Assembly (NCBI GenBank): GCA_004802705.1
Contig: SGPL01000196.1
Span: 1-54,573, forward strand
DNA: 54,573 nucleotides
From: Bondarzewia mesenterica
Lineage: Eukaryota > Basidiomycota > Agaricomycetes > Russulales > Bondarzewiaceae
Direction of reading: 5' to 3'
Shown in pieces: positions 10,746 to 21,917 of this stretch (its first letter is position 1; each line of letters begins with the position of its first letter). The notes below the pieces were generated by a model, which made no database searches, had not been told where the DNA came from, and saw only the letters and a program-made list of their open reading frames with translations. Position numbers and translations under genes: made by a program.

Positions 10746-13167
10746 TCAGCAGATAAAAAGGATGCTGGTGTCCTGTAGAGATATGAGCTAGATCTCAGAA
10801 GTGCTAGGTCACGAGATGAACAACTGACCATGGGATGGGAGCTTGATAACTGCGGCTTCTGGCTGTACTTGGCCCGCAGGATACCACTGACATGGTACCA
10901 TTCAGTAAAGCTATCAATGTTCTAGATTAAAGAGAACTCACCGAATGGAGTTTAGGAGCTGCTGGTAGCTTTGTTGAGGGTTCTCGCCTAAGGTAGGTAT
11001 TACTTAGTTCGTCACGTTCGGTCAACAATTGATCATAGAACTCACTGAGTGCAGCTATAAATGCCTGGAGATACGGTCAAAAAAATTAAGGGATTGGCAA
11101 GTGCTAGGAACAAAGCGCGAAACCTACATAGCTCATAGCTCCGGTGGCTGAACCGGCCTCATAAGCGTCTGCACTCGTCTGAGAGTCCTTGCATCCACTC
11201 CACGAGATCTGAACATCCAATAACCAAATATGCCATGATGACAACAACGAAAGAAGAAACAATGAACGCACGACGTCAGCAGCACTCGTCTTTGTGCGCT
11301 TGGCATATTCATTAGCCTTCTGGCCACCACCGGTAGCGGTCTTGAGTAGTCCGGTCACAGAACTGAATACGCCGCCCATATCACCACGGGCATACGACGA
11401 GACGGCGCCAAGCAGGCCTTGACCAGCTTCTAAAGCGAGATTCGGTTCCTTGATCTTGCCTTCGGTGGAGTACTAGTGATATCCATTAGCCGGTGAGGAA
11501 AACGACTAGGAGCTCATGGACTCACAAGGTATGGAAGGTCTGAAGGGACGATAGATTAATAAACAGATACACGACAGGATGAGAAGAGACAGCCATACCA
11601 AGAGCTGAGCCAGAATGGCAGGACTAGGGCAATTTGCAGTCAATATCCGACACCACGTTGATGTAAGGAAACTAAGTTACGTCGTAGATGGCCGTTAGCC
11701 TACAACCAGGAGGAAGTGGCCGAACCATGATATCATGCATGTCCTGTGAAATCGTTTTAGCATAAGATTGAATTGAGCAATAGATGAACATACATCGTCA
11801 ACGATGTGCCCATTCTCCTTGAAGTCCACGGGGTAGATTACTGTTTATCATGCCGCTCTTATCATTGCAAGCAAGTACGCAGATGACAGAAAACAAACCT
11901 TCATCATAACCATCTGCTTCGTCTCCATCGAGATCCTTCGTCTGTCCACCATGTCCCGAATCTTCACAAACCATGAGAATTACAGTGATATGAACCAGAA
12001 AAATGGCACTCACAATGGAAGAAAAGGGAATCGTTTGGCTGAGCGGATTGCACGAGCCATTGCATAGCACGAAGCTAATCATTTTTAAATGATGCCCAGA
12101 ACGTGGCGTTACAACAGATACATACCAAATTCTGCTTAGTGGGGATCGAGCGAGGGTCGTTTTGATCGTCAGTTAGAACTACAATGTCCTCTCGTTTGTA
12201 ACCGAAGTGCGCTCGAATCATTACATCAGGATATAATCGCCATTAATGCGATAGACAGACTCACTGCATAAGAACCTCTCGATGTTGCGGGCATCATTTA
12301 TGCATCCCTTCAATTCGGCGCTTTGTCCAATGTAGTTGATCCCGATCTGTTAGGATGCGCCAAAGGTAAATGCTGATTCTGAGTCGCAAATAATCAACCA
12401 ACACAAAGAGCTTTCTTCCTTCCGTTGCATTGCGAATACTGGAAATATGGCTGCTGTTGCTGATGATTGGCGCCCTCAAATCGAGGACCGTAATTCTGGT
12501 GCCCTTGCGGGGGCATGGAGGGAGGCGGCCCGCCTGTTATCATGTTAAAATCACTATCACAGGATTTAAGTGATACGTACTGGGAGGCGCATAATCTTGG
12601 TAAGGCCGGCTGGCACCTGCTGAAACGTTAAAATCATCACTGTGGAGACTGAAAGATACATACTAGGAGGCGCGTAGTCTTGGTAAGGCCGGCTGGCATG
12701 GTGCCTGCTGGAATATAAGCTGATTACATCTCACAGACAAGACTGGTGCGTACGGCAAGGGAGGTGGCCCAGACGGAGGACCACCATATTGGCCTTGATG
12801 CCCTCCTGGGTAGTTGTGCATTGGAGGAGGGGGGCCCGGAGGGGGGCCGTAGCTGAAACCAAAAAAGTCATTTAATAAAGCGCCGAGTTGTGTACTTAAA
12901 CGCACGTCCAACTCACCCGGGAGGAGGCTGGCCATACGAAGGTGCATACCCAGGATTGTTGTACTGGCCGCCTCTAAGATAAGTATGAGTATATCTGCAC
13001 GGGTAGAGGCGTAATATGTGCCTACGGAGAAGGGAAGCTGTATGCGGCAATAGCATTTAGGACGCTCAGCATTCTACCGGTGTACTTAGGTCAAGTTGAG
13101 CGCAGACGAACCCTTCTGGTGGCGGGTATGAAGGTCCTCTTGAGCCTTGACCTGGATAGTTCCACAT
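10746..13167 (-). CDS. MCA1: Type I metacaspase with Pro/Gly/Tyr-rich N-terminal domain
   Basis: Metacaspases are Ca-dependent cysteine proteases that cut after Arg or Lys and act in protein quality control and death-like responses. From ATG 13167 the N-terminus is a Pro-Gly-Tyr-rich prodomain (MWNYPGQGSRGPSYPPP and similar runs) spread over several mini-exons. The p20-like region starts NGRKKALCIGINYIGQSAEL and includes GCINDARNIERFL. Catalytic His lies in HYSGHGGQTKDLDGDEADGY (codon about 11951-11953) and catalytic Cys in DSCHSGSAL (codon 11618-11620). The p10-like region contains WSGCKDSQTSADAYEAG and ends SHPMDTSILFIC at stop 10746-10748. An intron ends just before the SCHSGS codons. About 12 short introns break the gene. 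Start codons of this gene and the Srs2-like helicase are only 193 bp apart. Confidence 0.9.
12541..12710 (-). repeat. Tandem duplication of a mini-exon plus intron inside the metacaspase prodomain
   Basis: Two adjacent copies of about 82-86 bp (12541-12622 and 12625-12710) align closely. Each contains a mini-exon encoding ASRPYQDYAPP, with its own GTACGT or GTATGT donor and the flanking intron. The copies differ by a few substitutions and a 4 bp indel, so the duplication is not an assembly stutter of identical sequence. Confidence 0.8.
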
Positions 13168-13360
13168 AGTGACTTGGAGACGAGGTTTGAGTGAGGAAGA
13201 GATGAGGAAACCGAAGCAAGAACGCACAGGAGAACTTACATCACAGCCTCTCCTCCATTCACGTGACATAATTTGACGCGACGCGTTCTCCTGCCACTCA
13301 CGAGTTGATTACCGCTTCGGACTCCTACTCACATCTGATTATTGCCTTTCACTATCAACG
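13168..13360. promoter_or_regulatory. Bidirectional promoter between metacaspase and Srs2-like helicase
   Basis: The two start codons face away from each other with 193 bp between them. Both 5' leaders and core promoters must fit here. No canonical TATA box was recognised. Confidence 0.6.
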
Positions 13361-16300
13361 ATGGCGGATGATATTCTCAGTACTCTCAACGCTTCTCAAA
13401 GAAGAGGTATGTCTAAGATTCATGGGCTTTGAACGACTCCCAGGATCATTCCGCGTGACGCTGTAGGCTGACCAACTCAAAGCAGTCGAACACCCTCCAA
13501 ACAGTCCATTACAGATTTTAGCAGGTCCTGGAAGTGGGAAGACAAAGGCAAGTCATATTTGATGTCAATGAGTTGTTGGACCTACCGTGCTTCTAGGTAT
13601 TGACATCGCGGATTGCCTACCTCATCCTGCGACATTCGATCCCTCCCTCAGCTATATGCGCTGTGACTTTCACCAACAAAGCCGCCAATGAGATGAAGCA
13701 GCGGCTCATAAAAATGATTGGGAAAGAGCAAGCCAGTGAGTTGAAGATGGGAACCTTCCACGCCCTCTGCGTCCTCTTCTTGAGGATGAATGCAAAACTG
13801 GTCGCCCTCAAGAACAACTTCACGATCTGCGATGCTGATGAGAGGTATGCTTGATGCTTTTTCCGGCTTTTACTTTGTTATCTTAGGCGAATGATTATTT
13901 CCAGTAAGAAAATCATTGCCAAGTTACTCAGGCCTTACGAAGACTTTTTTGATTGAAAAAAAAAATCCCGCTCAGCGACAGTACTGTCGTATCAATGATC
14001 GCAAAGGCTAAATCCAAGGGAGAAACTCCAGAGGAAATGAAGTCGGCTACTGAGTCGAAGAAAAAAGACGTACCAAGAGACCAAGTCTCACTCATAGTGG
14101 CCGATATCTATCGGGAGTATCAACGGACATTGAAGAAGAACAACTGTCTAGATTTCGATGACCTATTAGTGTATGGCGTTAAGCTCTTTAAGAAGCATCC
14201 GAAGGTCGTATCCTGGTGCTGCCATATCCTTGTGGACGAATAGTATGTGTGCTCTTAATATCACCGGCGTCTCTTTCTCTCACTGCAAGTACAGTCAGGA
14301 TACCAATACAATGCAATATGAGCTCATGAGATCCATTGCTGGAAGACACCACTGCGCAACGATTGTAGGAGATCCAGACCAATCTAGTAAGCAGTGGCGA
14401 ACTCTCTTGCATGTCCGCAACTTACCAACTTGCATTTAGTCTACGGTTGGCGCTCTGCAGATGTCACGAACCTTCAAAATATGCAGAGAGGTGCCTATCT
14501 CTTCTGAGTCCGGAACTCGTGCATAGGTGGACTCATCACTTTATCTTACGCAAGATTTTCCGGCCACGTCGCAGATACTGCTCGAAGAGAATTACCGCTC
14601 CACTGGCTCTATCTTAGCAATTAGTTCAGCTATTGTTTCTGAAGGTGGGTTCGTATCTGGGGCCGCATTCTCATGAGAGATCGCTGATATTTTTCTGTCT
14701 TAGATAAATCCCGAATCCCGAAATCATTGCGAACTTCACATCCAGACGGCACTAGACCCACTCTACACTCCTTTCTAACTGAAGAGATACAAGCTTCATT
14801 CATGGCTTTAGAGATCAAGCGCCTGGTCGCTTCCAGCGGAGGTATGCTGGGATGTAATGATTTTGCAATTCTGTGTATGTGGCTGTCATCCGCAAACTGC
14901 CCTTGATTGACCATCTGACATCACCTAGTGCGATTTAACGCCTTGTCGCGCGTTATCGAAACGGCTCTGCGGAGAGAGAGCATTCCTCATAAAATTCTGG
15001 GGGGACAGAAGTTCTTCGAACGGCAGGAGGTACGTCAAACCAGATAATTCAGGCTTTCTCCGAATTGACCATTACTAGATTAAAGATCTTCTTGCCTACC
15101 TGCAAGTTATTGACAATTCTCTCTACACCCCTGCATTCATGCGTATCATCAATGTGCCTCCTCGAGGTGTAGGGGAAAAGGTGAGAGTATCTCGACAACT
15201 TGGCGTGACCGAGCTAATCTTCAGCATCACCTTCTTACAGTCTGTAGCAGAGATCCTCTCCCGCGCAGAACAGATTAAATCATCTCCTTTGGACGTTGTT
15301 GAACGAATCTTTGACTCGAAGATTCCCGACATCAAGCCACCCCTAAAGCGTAAGATTGGACCTTTTGTAGTTAGTATACGTGCACTGCGGAAACTTGCGA
15401 ACGAGGTGAAACATTATTCGTGACTTGCATCATTCTAACCGGAAACTTACCTTTGCGAGTGGTGACAGAAAATTTGTCCCGCAGACCTGCTTAGACATCT
15501 CCTCGATCTGATCTGTTACGAGGATTATCTGCGGAAGACCCAGCCAGATTGGGAGAGCCGGTGGGAGAATGTCCAAGAATTGATCAATTTCGCTAGTCAG
15601 GAGCAGGAAAATACCAACATCGAAGTCAGTCTTAGTGTGTCGCTGTCACAAGAGGCTGAGAACGGTGAGCTGGAGAGCGAAGGGGTTGTCATCGTCGAGG
15701 GAGATAGGACAGTCACGGAGGAAGATAGGGCATCTGATGTATCGAAGTATGGTGGTGGCCCTTTCAACGGCTTTGTACTGACACTTTGTATCTTCAGAGA
15801 GACACCGCTACGGCTATTTCTTCAAGCTTCCATGTTATCGACAGATGCTGAGACGAAGGAAGATGGCGCAAAAGAGGTAGGCAAATGATTTTACACCGAC
15901 CACCCGTCATTCTCAACTGGGTTCCAGATCCAAAGAGTAACAATATCCACTTGCCATGCTGCGAAAGGATTGGAATGGCCGGTGGTCATGGTACCCGCTG
16001 GTGAGCGTTCGCTGTCATAACTTCAATGCCACACAAATCCAATATCTGTGCAGTTGAGAAAGATGTATTTCCTTTCTATCGGAGCCAGGATGAGGGAGAA
16101 GAGAGGCAAGCGACATCATATTTGAAGTGTTGCTTTTACTGATAGACACGTCGCATTCAACACTGCAGACGACTGCTGTATGTTGCTTGCACACGAGCGC
16201 AAGGACTACTTTACCTCCTTCGTTCGGACAAGCGTATGATTGGAGGTAATTCCAAAGCGAGGGAGTTGTCTCCTTTCATCACAGCAGTCACGCAGAAAAA

Positions 16301-17350
16301 CAGGGTAAGGCATCCATCGTGACTTGGAGCTTCTACTTGGTCATGAACATATCAATCTGGCATATTACAGAACCTGCTGTCGGCTCATACACCAGGGCTA
16401 TCTGTGGCAGAATTCACTGACATAGCCCGAGTATTAGGCAGACACCTTCCAGAAAAAGTGGAAATCGATAAAAGAAGGGTTGAATTGTAAGTGTATCGCC
16501 CAGCAAGTTGACTATGCGACACTCACATACTTCCAAGCGCTCAAACGGGTCTCAGGCTGCGTTGGTTAACACTCTTGGGAATAGATCCCTTACAGGCCGG
16601 GTCCGTGATAGAGCCAGTTCCGGGACGTGCGAAGCTCCCCGCCCAATTCACCAGTAGGACAATTCCCCTCTCCTGGATTTCTTATCTAACCATCCCAAAG
16701 GTCTCAGAGGGTTTGAACAACCAAGCTTAGTGCATGTAGATATCGGCGCGCTTTATGAACAACGGAGGCCCCTCAAAATCAGTTACCAGTCCCACAGCCG
16801 AGCACATCCACCAGTTCCCACTATCCCACCATATCCAGTTAAACGTGAAGAGACTCTATCAAGGCCTAATTTTGCTTCCAGCAGCAAGCTACCGCCCATG
16901 GGCAAGAGATCCGAGAACATTATTCCAGCTCGCGCAATCCCACCTCATCTAGTCGAGCGTGAAGAACCTTCGTCGATGCCCTACCTGGGTTCAGGTAGCG
17001 GAATACTTCCCATAGACCAGAAATCCGAGAATACTGCCCCTAATCGTGCCATTCCACCGCTCTCGGTCAAGCTAGAAAGGCCGTCAAGTTCGTCATTGCC
17101 TTGCTTTAGTTCTGGCAACAAGCATTCGCTCATAGGCAAGAGATGGGATGATAATGCACTAACGAAATTGAATGGGCAAACGACATGGCCACAGCCTGCG
17201 GCGAGCTCTTCGTCCGAGCCAGATCCGCCGGAACCATCGGCCGCTGCGAAACCAACAAGCGCACCCGTTACAGGAGTCAAGCGCAGGCTGGGAATGGGGA
17301 GAACGACGGTGGGTTACCCGAACAAGAAGTTCAGACCTCCAGGGAGTTAA
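13361..17350 (+). CDS. SRS2: Srs2-type UvrD/SF1 DNA helicase
   Basis: Srs2 is a 3' to 5' helicase that strips Rad51 from single-stranded DNA and limits recombination. From MADDILSTLNASQRR the SF1 motifs follow in order: QILAGPGSGKTK (Walker A), AVTFTNKAANEMK, GTFHALC, ILVDEYQDTN (motif II), VGDPDQSIYGWRSA (III), LEENYRSTGSIL (IV), VSTCHAAKGLEW-like TISTCHAAKGLEWPVV (V) and RLLYVACTRAQ (VI). An acidic linker near 15600-15740 and a Pro/Ser-rich tail lead to the end VKRRLGMGRTTVGYPNKKF, conserved at fungal Srs2 C-termini. The protein has about 1,050 residues. A frame break occurs at 13945-13965: after RPYEDF the upstream frame hits TGA, while PLSDSTVVSMIAKAKSKG continues in another frame, flanked by T6 and A10 runs. 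Removing one base from each run restores the frame, so homopolymer errors are likely. It is divergent from the metacaspase. Confidence 0.88.
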
Positions 17351-18579
17351 ATCCCATGTACATTGCATTTTCGTACGGTGCCAGGCTGCCCTTCGTAAAA
17401 TTTCTGTCCTTCCAGCGTACGCAAATCGCTCAGGAACCCGTAATGATACCGTTTACTTACCTGATTTTGTTCCTTCATTCTTGCCCGCCGGTTTCTATCC
17501 CCTGGTCATTGTCCCCATCATCCAATCTCGCAGGCAAATATTTGCTTCCAGTTCGTGACAGATACCCCCACGACTGCTGAAGTGCCGAAGCGCTGCCCTT
17601 GGCCACATCTGAGTCCAATCCCGTCTGCGCCCTTGGTGGCGCCGACCTACCTCATCTGCGACTGCTCAGTCTGCTTCATCGTGGAAGGTTGTTGCATATA
17701 CGAGTTGCCCCAGGTTGCCCCAGGCTCTGCGAAACCACCGGCGACCATTTTGAACGTACCTAGTCCCCCGCATTTTACCAGCCCAGTCGCTGCAGCTTCA
17801 TATCACGCAACATTGAGCACATCGTGATGCACTTTCCGACCTAATGTGAACAGACAACCGGAAAAATCCTTTGCAAATTCTGTGAGTGATGCTGTCACGG
17901 ATTCCTGATTTCGAGTCGGAGTTGGCGATTGCAACTCAGCGCCACCCACCTCTTACATTTTGGGAAACTCTTCAAGTTCACCGCAGTAACTGAACAACAC
18001 CACTGCAGTCTAGTACGTTAACCGATTGCGACCCTTACCCTGATATTATCTCTGTAGCTTTCAAGGAGCTCATTACAATGATGCTTTATTCTGGCATGTC
18101 TCCGGATCTCCATCGATCTTTCAAGCGCATAACCTGCTACCATCCAGCTTCCGAGGTGTTACCTGCCTCATGGTTTGCGTGAGGCTGCCCAATAGGTAAC
18201 GATTTCAGGGCGAGGCTTACTCAAACACATTTCAGATCAATCGCTCCTGATAGTCGTATCTTGTGACCCCATCTGACTTGAACAGAGTGTTTTTGTCGAC
18301 ATAGTCCTACCGGGCATGGGCCTATTTCGGACGGACCCTCTGCCAACGGGCTCAAAGGTGAGTTCAATTGATTGCCTTGAACAAAATCCTTATCTTATAC
18401 TATACCAATGCGAAGCACCCCTGTCCTGTGAGCTTTACTTTCTAGGTATCTCACGAAATATCGTGAAACATTGATCACATTTAGATAGCGTATCGGTTTC
18501 GGACCTTGAATCCACGAGTACTGGAGCTGGTGGCTTTTGCTTGCCCTATACCTGCTTGGGACATACCGCTACCTCGACT
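17351..18579. other. Intergenic region, no reliable gene
   Basis: These 1.2 kb between two + strand genes hold several ORFs of 60-130 codons in conflicting frames (for example 17555-17827) with no recognisable domain. A tandem GGTTGCCCCA-type duplication is visible near 17708-17725. A degraded or unknown multi-exon gene between about 17880 and 18370 cannot be excluded, because splice-like motifs occur, but no coherent protein could be assembled. Confidence 0.4.
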
Positions 18580-19485
18580 ATGCCTGCAGGATCTGACGAC
18601 GCAGCAGCCGACGACGACGACTACTTTCGCTCCTGGGAAGCTTTCGACAGGGTATTCACCACTCAACCCGTCTCCCCTGGAAATCCAAACGATATACAGA
18701 CTCGCTTTCCTGAAACATCAGATCGCCCAATGGCACCAGAGCCCTTCTCCACCCCTCACTACTCTCAAGCGTCCACGAGCTCCGCTGGACCTTCTACCCC
18801 TGCCGATTCCGATTCCCTGGATCGTGTATGGAGTGAAGTCATGAGGAAGAAGGAGCGAGCTATGGCTGTCTCGCCTTCGAAGATCAAATCCCTCGAGGTA
18901 TTGTCCGCCAGCGATCAGTTATCGCAAGCCGCCCCAGCATCGCCTCCCATCACTGTCAAACCTCGGTTGAAGAGGCAGAAATCGAAGTGAGTGTTAACAT
19001 CAGTTCTGAATTCCGACCATCGACGCGAGCTTTCGTTCAGTGTGACCTTCAAGGAGTCATCAGACGGCCGAAGGGTATGCTGTTCGTATTTTACTGCCTG
19101 TTCCAATTAAATACTGAATTTGTCTCTCAGGTGGTGGCCGTCTTTGATCTTCCAGGCGTTAAGAAGCAAGAAATGCATGTCAGTTACCAGGTCGATCGTC
19201 TCGTCGTCACCTGGCAAACTATCAAGGTCACGGAGCGGATGGAAGGAGGCACTCTGCTTCGAGATCGAGAACAGAAGAAATACAGTCGGACGATTCTTTT
19301 GCCAGAGGGTACGAAGGTAAGTTGCTCCTCCGTCGAACGGCTTGTCAAACGGGCATTTACAGCATCTGTTTTGTGTCGGGCAGTTTGAGGAGGTTCACGC
19401 CTCACGAGATCACCAGCGCCTAATGCTTACCTACCCGAATATGCGTGCGGTACGTGCGAAGCTCAGGCCCGTTGACGGATCTTGA
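18580..19485 (+). CDS. Hsp20-like (alpha-crystallin/CS fold) chaperone-type protein
   Basis: ATG 18580 opens an Asp-rich N-terminus (MPAGSDDAAADDDDYFRSW) followed by a Ser/Pro-rich linker and a basic patch, LKRQKS. After two introns (donor 18987; donor GTATGC near 19076 with acceptor at about 19131) the alpha-crystallin-like domain reads VVAVFDLPGVKKQEMHVSYQ, RLVVTWQTIKVTERM and KKYSRTILLPEGTK. After a third intron it continues FEEVHASRDHQRLMLTYPN. The beta-sandwich signature and the short acidic leader match agaricomycete proteins annotated HSP20-like chaperone. The protein has about 250 residues and ends at TGA 19483-19485. The last exon could instead splice at GTACGT near 19450. Client binding or stress induction is inferred from the fold only. 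Confidence 0.8.
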
Positions 19486-19924
19486 AGATGCCAATCGGGG
19501 AGATGATTAAGAGTTTTTGGATTTGCTTGCACAACTTGACTAACACGATGTGGTTGTAAGAATAGTGCATGAGATACATTGCCACAGCAAAGGAGAATGT
19601 TGGATCCACTGTCGCACCTGCAACATCAGAGCAATCCGGATACAAATAGTGAAGAAAGATATATTACACACGTTACGATGATAACAAGACTGGTATCGGT
19701 ATGAGGAGTGAAGGAAAATGAAGGAAAAGACAATACAGTGTACTATACAACCGATGGATCAAAGTCAGACGAATCATGGTTTGATCATAGTAAACAGATA
19801 GCGGGCCAATTTCTGGCACACACCACGAGACAGGCTGACATTGGCAAAGAATGTTCACGGACTGTGGCAGATGGGGCAGATACGCATTACTGCAAGCACT
19901 ACCTGAGGATCAGTGTCATAGAAA
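19486..19924. other. Convergent intergenic region
   Basis: About 440 bp separate the Hsp20-like stop from the stop of the unknown minus-strand gene. No gene is supported; the 81-codon ORF at 19708-19953 runs antisense into that gene's 3' end. Confidence 0.5.
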
Positions 19925-21522
19925 TCAGAAAGCCCGAGACTTCATGCGCTTAGATACTAGTTGTTCTCGAGTAACATTCCGAGCAGTCTCTCTGAGCTGA
20001 CCCATCATAGAAGTCAAGGGACGAAGCGGCCTTTCTGGATTGCCATGAGCGGGACCTTGAGGAGAGTTCCCAAAGGCAGCATATCGCCCGACTACCTGAC
20101 GATTAGGCGAGTCTTCGGACGTGGCAAAAGGCGAGGAAGAGATTAATCGAGTGGTGTCGGATTGAGTACAAGGAGTCGGAAGACAAGTAAGAGATGCCTT
20201 CGGGTAGGCATCTGCGGGAGAATTGATCGGGAGCTCCTCAAAAAGCAAAGGAGTGGGATCTGCAAGATATTCTTCGTCAGCCTTTGAACGACAAGCAGAA
20301 CGAGCGGATGTCAAGGCAGGCTCGGTGCTGCTGATAAAGTATTGGTCTCATATCAGAGATGAAGCAGAGGATGGCAAAGATAGCGGCGAACTGACGTCTT
20401 CGATCGACTCATTTTCTTGAAGGCTTCTTCGTGTACCTCCAGCGGCACAAAGCGGAGAGGACGGTAGTGAGTTCTTTCAGGTGCTGGAATTCGTTTTTGA
20501 GATTTGCGAAGAGCTTTTTCCACAGTGTCCAAAGATGCCAGGATAAAATCTCGTCGCCAAGCAGACATAGGTTTTTGCAGAACTGGGACAGCGACGTTAG
20601 GGGCAGAATTTGATGATAACCCTCCTGATGCGAAGCTAGCCGTCTTGATATCCGGAATGCGCTTTCGAGGATCTATCAAATCCCATTTCCGTTTTCGAAC
20701 CCCACTTTCCGAGGAAAGTTTCCGGACGGGATAAAAGGACAGAGGGCGGCGGCCGGCTATATGCGCGGGACCCGATGATTCTGAGGTGGAGGTCTGAGGC
20801 ATTTCGATATGGGAGTATACAGCAGCCTCGAACAAACGTTGCTTCAAGGGTTTTGCCGGACGCTTGCGACGCGGTCGCGCCTTTGCGGTCCGCCTTAAAG
20901 AGGGAGGCATGGAGGACTTTGATGAATGGCCTTGGTGCTCTTCAAAATTCGAGGAGTTACAATGTGATGATTCTGGCTGGGATACGGATACTGCAGAAGG
21001 ATATTTAATTGTCCGTCTATAGTCGTCATCTCCACAATAGACTTTGAGATCAACGACAGCAGTGCGCCTTCGCCGATCGGGTACTCTAGCGGGTGTTCTG
21101 GATGTCCGCTGAAGGAATTCATGAACGGTGAGCGTCTGCATATCGCTAGAGCTTTTAGACTGTCTCGACATTGTTGGAATTGTGAAGGCTTCTTGAGGAT
21201 CCGGCCGAACGTGTTTCCCTACGGTATCACCAGCGAAAGGTACTCCTCTATTCACAACCATATTTGAACCGTCAAAAGTTGCCAGATTGTTGGGAGTTGG
21301 TCGAGCAAGGAGATGAGGTGGAGGATTCGGCAAGGCTGAATTGTAATTTCTGAGGCGAGAATCAACCGCTTTTCTGGGTCCAGGTCGCCTTCGCCTTCGT
21401 CTGATCTGAAATGATGATCAATAATTAAGATGAATGGCCTGCATTGCTAAGGTTAGGCTCACGCTGATTTCGTCGGTCTCCTGAGTCTGCGTCAAAGAAT
21501 TTCCTGAGACCGACAATGACAT
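19925..21522 (-). CDS. Basic, Ser/Arg-rich protein of unknown function
   Basis: I do not recognise a domain. ATG 21522 begins MSLSVSGNSLTQTQETDEIS, an intron joins to an Arg-rich run (IRRRRRRPGPRKAVD), and a long exon (about 21390-20390) follows. It contains further basic clusters such as KARPRRKRPAKPLKQRL and RKRKWDLIDPRKRIPDI, both plausible nuclear localisation signals. A short intron (GTCAGT donor near 20400) leads in phase to the last exon, with STEPALTSARSACRSKA and a final RETARNVTREQLVSKRM. The protein has about 490 residues, largely disordered. The patch RWRRDFILAS-like AWRRDFILASLDTVEKALRK is the most helix-like, conserved-looking segment. It could be a nuclear or chromatin-associated protein, but that rests on charge alone. 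Confidence 0.65.
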
Positions 21523-21917
21523 CGAATTCAGAAAAAGTTGGATACACGAAAGATACGACGCTCGATGAGGACAAATTGTCTTGGGCTGATAGTAACTTGG
21601 TAGAGGCGAATCTGTGACAGATTCAAGACGCTTCAAGATCAAGTTGAGCACGCCGCCACCAACTCGCGCGACGCGCGCAACAGCCGTCGCGGAGTGGTGC
21701 GCACGTGACCCGCAAAAGGGTGGACAAAGTGGCCAGACAGCGAGACACAGCAGCGGCGCCGGCGTAGTCTGCAGCTTGCATACTAACCTTAAGAGTCTTT
21801 GGGGACGACGACAAGTAATCTGAGTTACAAGTGGTACAGTTGGAATTCCAATTCATTGATCTTCTACATACACTTGCATTCCTTCTAAGATAACGTGCAA
21901 CAAAACAACCAAAGGTA
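21523..21917. other. Intergenic region; promoter of the unknown basic gene
   Basis: This spacer lies between the start of the basic-protein gene and the stop of the methionyl-tRNA synthetase gene, both on the minus strand. It contains a GC-rich CGCGCGACGCGCGC stretch near 21663-21680. No other gene was recognised. Confidence 0.5.

Noticed and set aside
17555..17827. A 90-codon ORF after the Srs2 gene as a small protein gene
   Set aside because: Composition looks random, competing frames are equally open and no splice or domain logic supports it.
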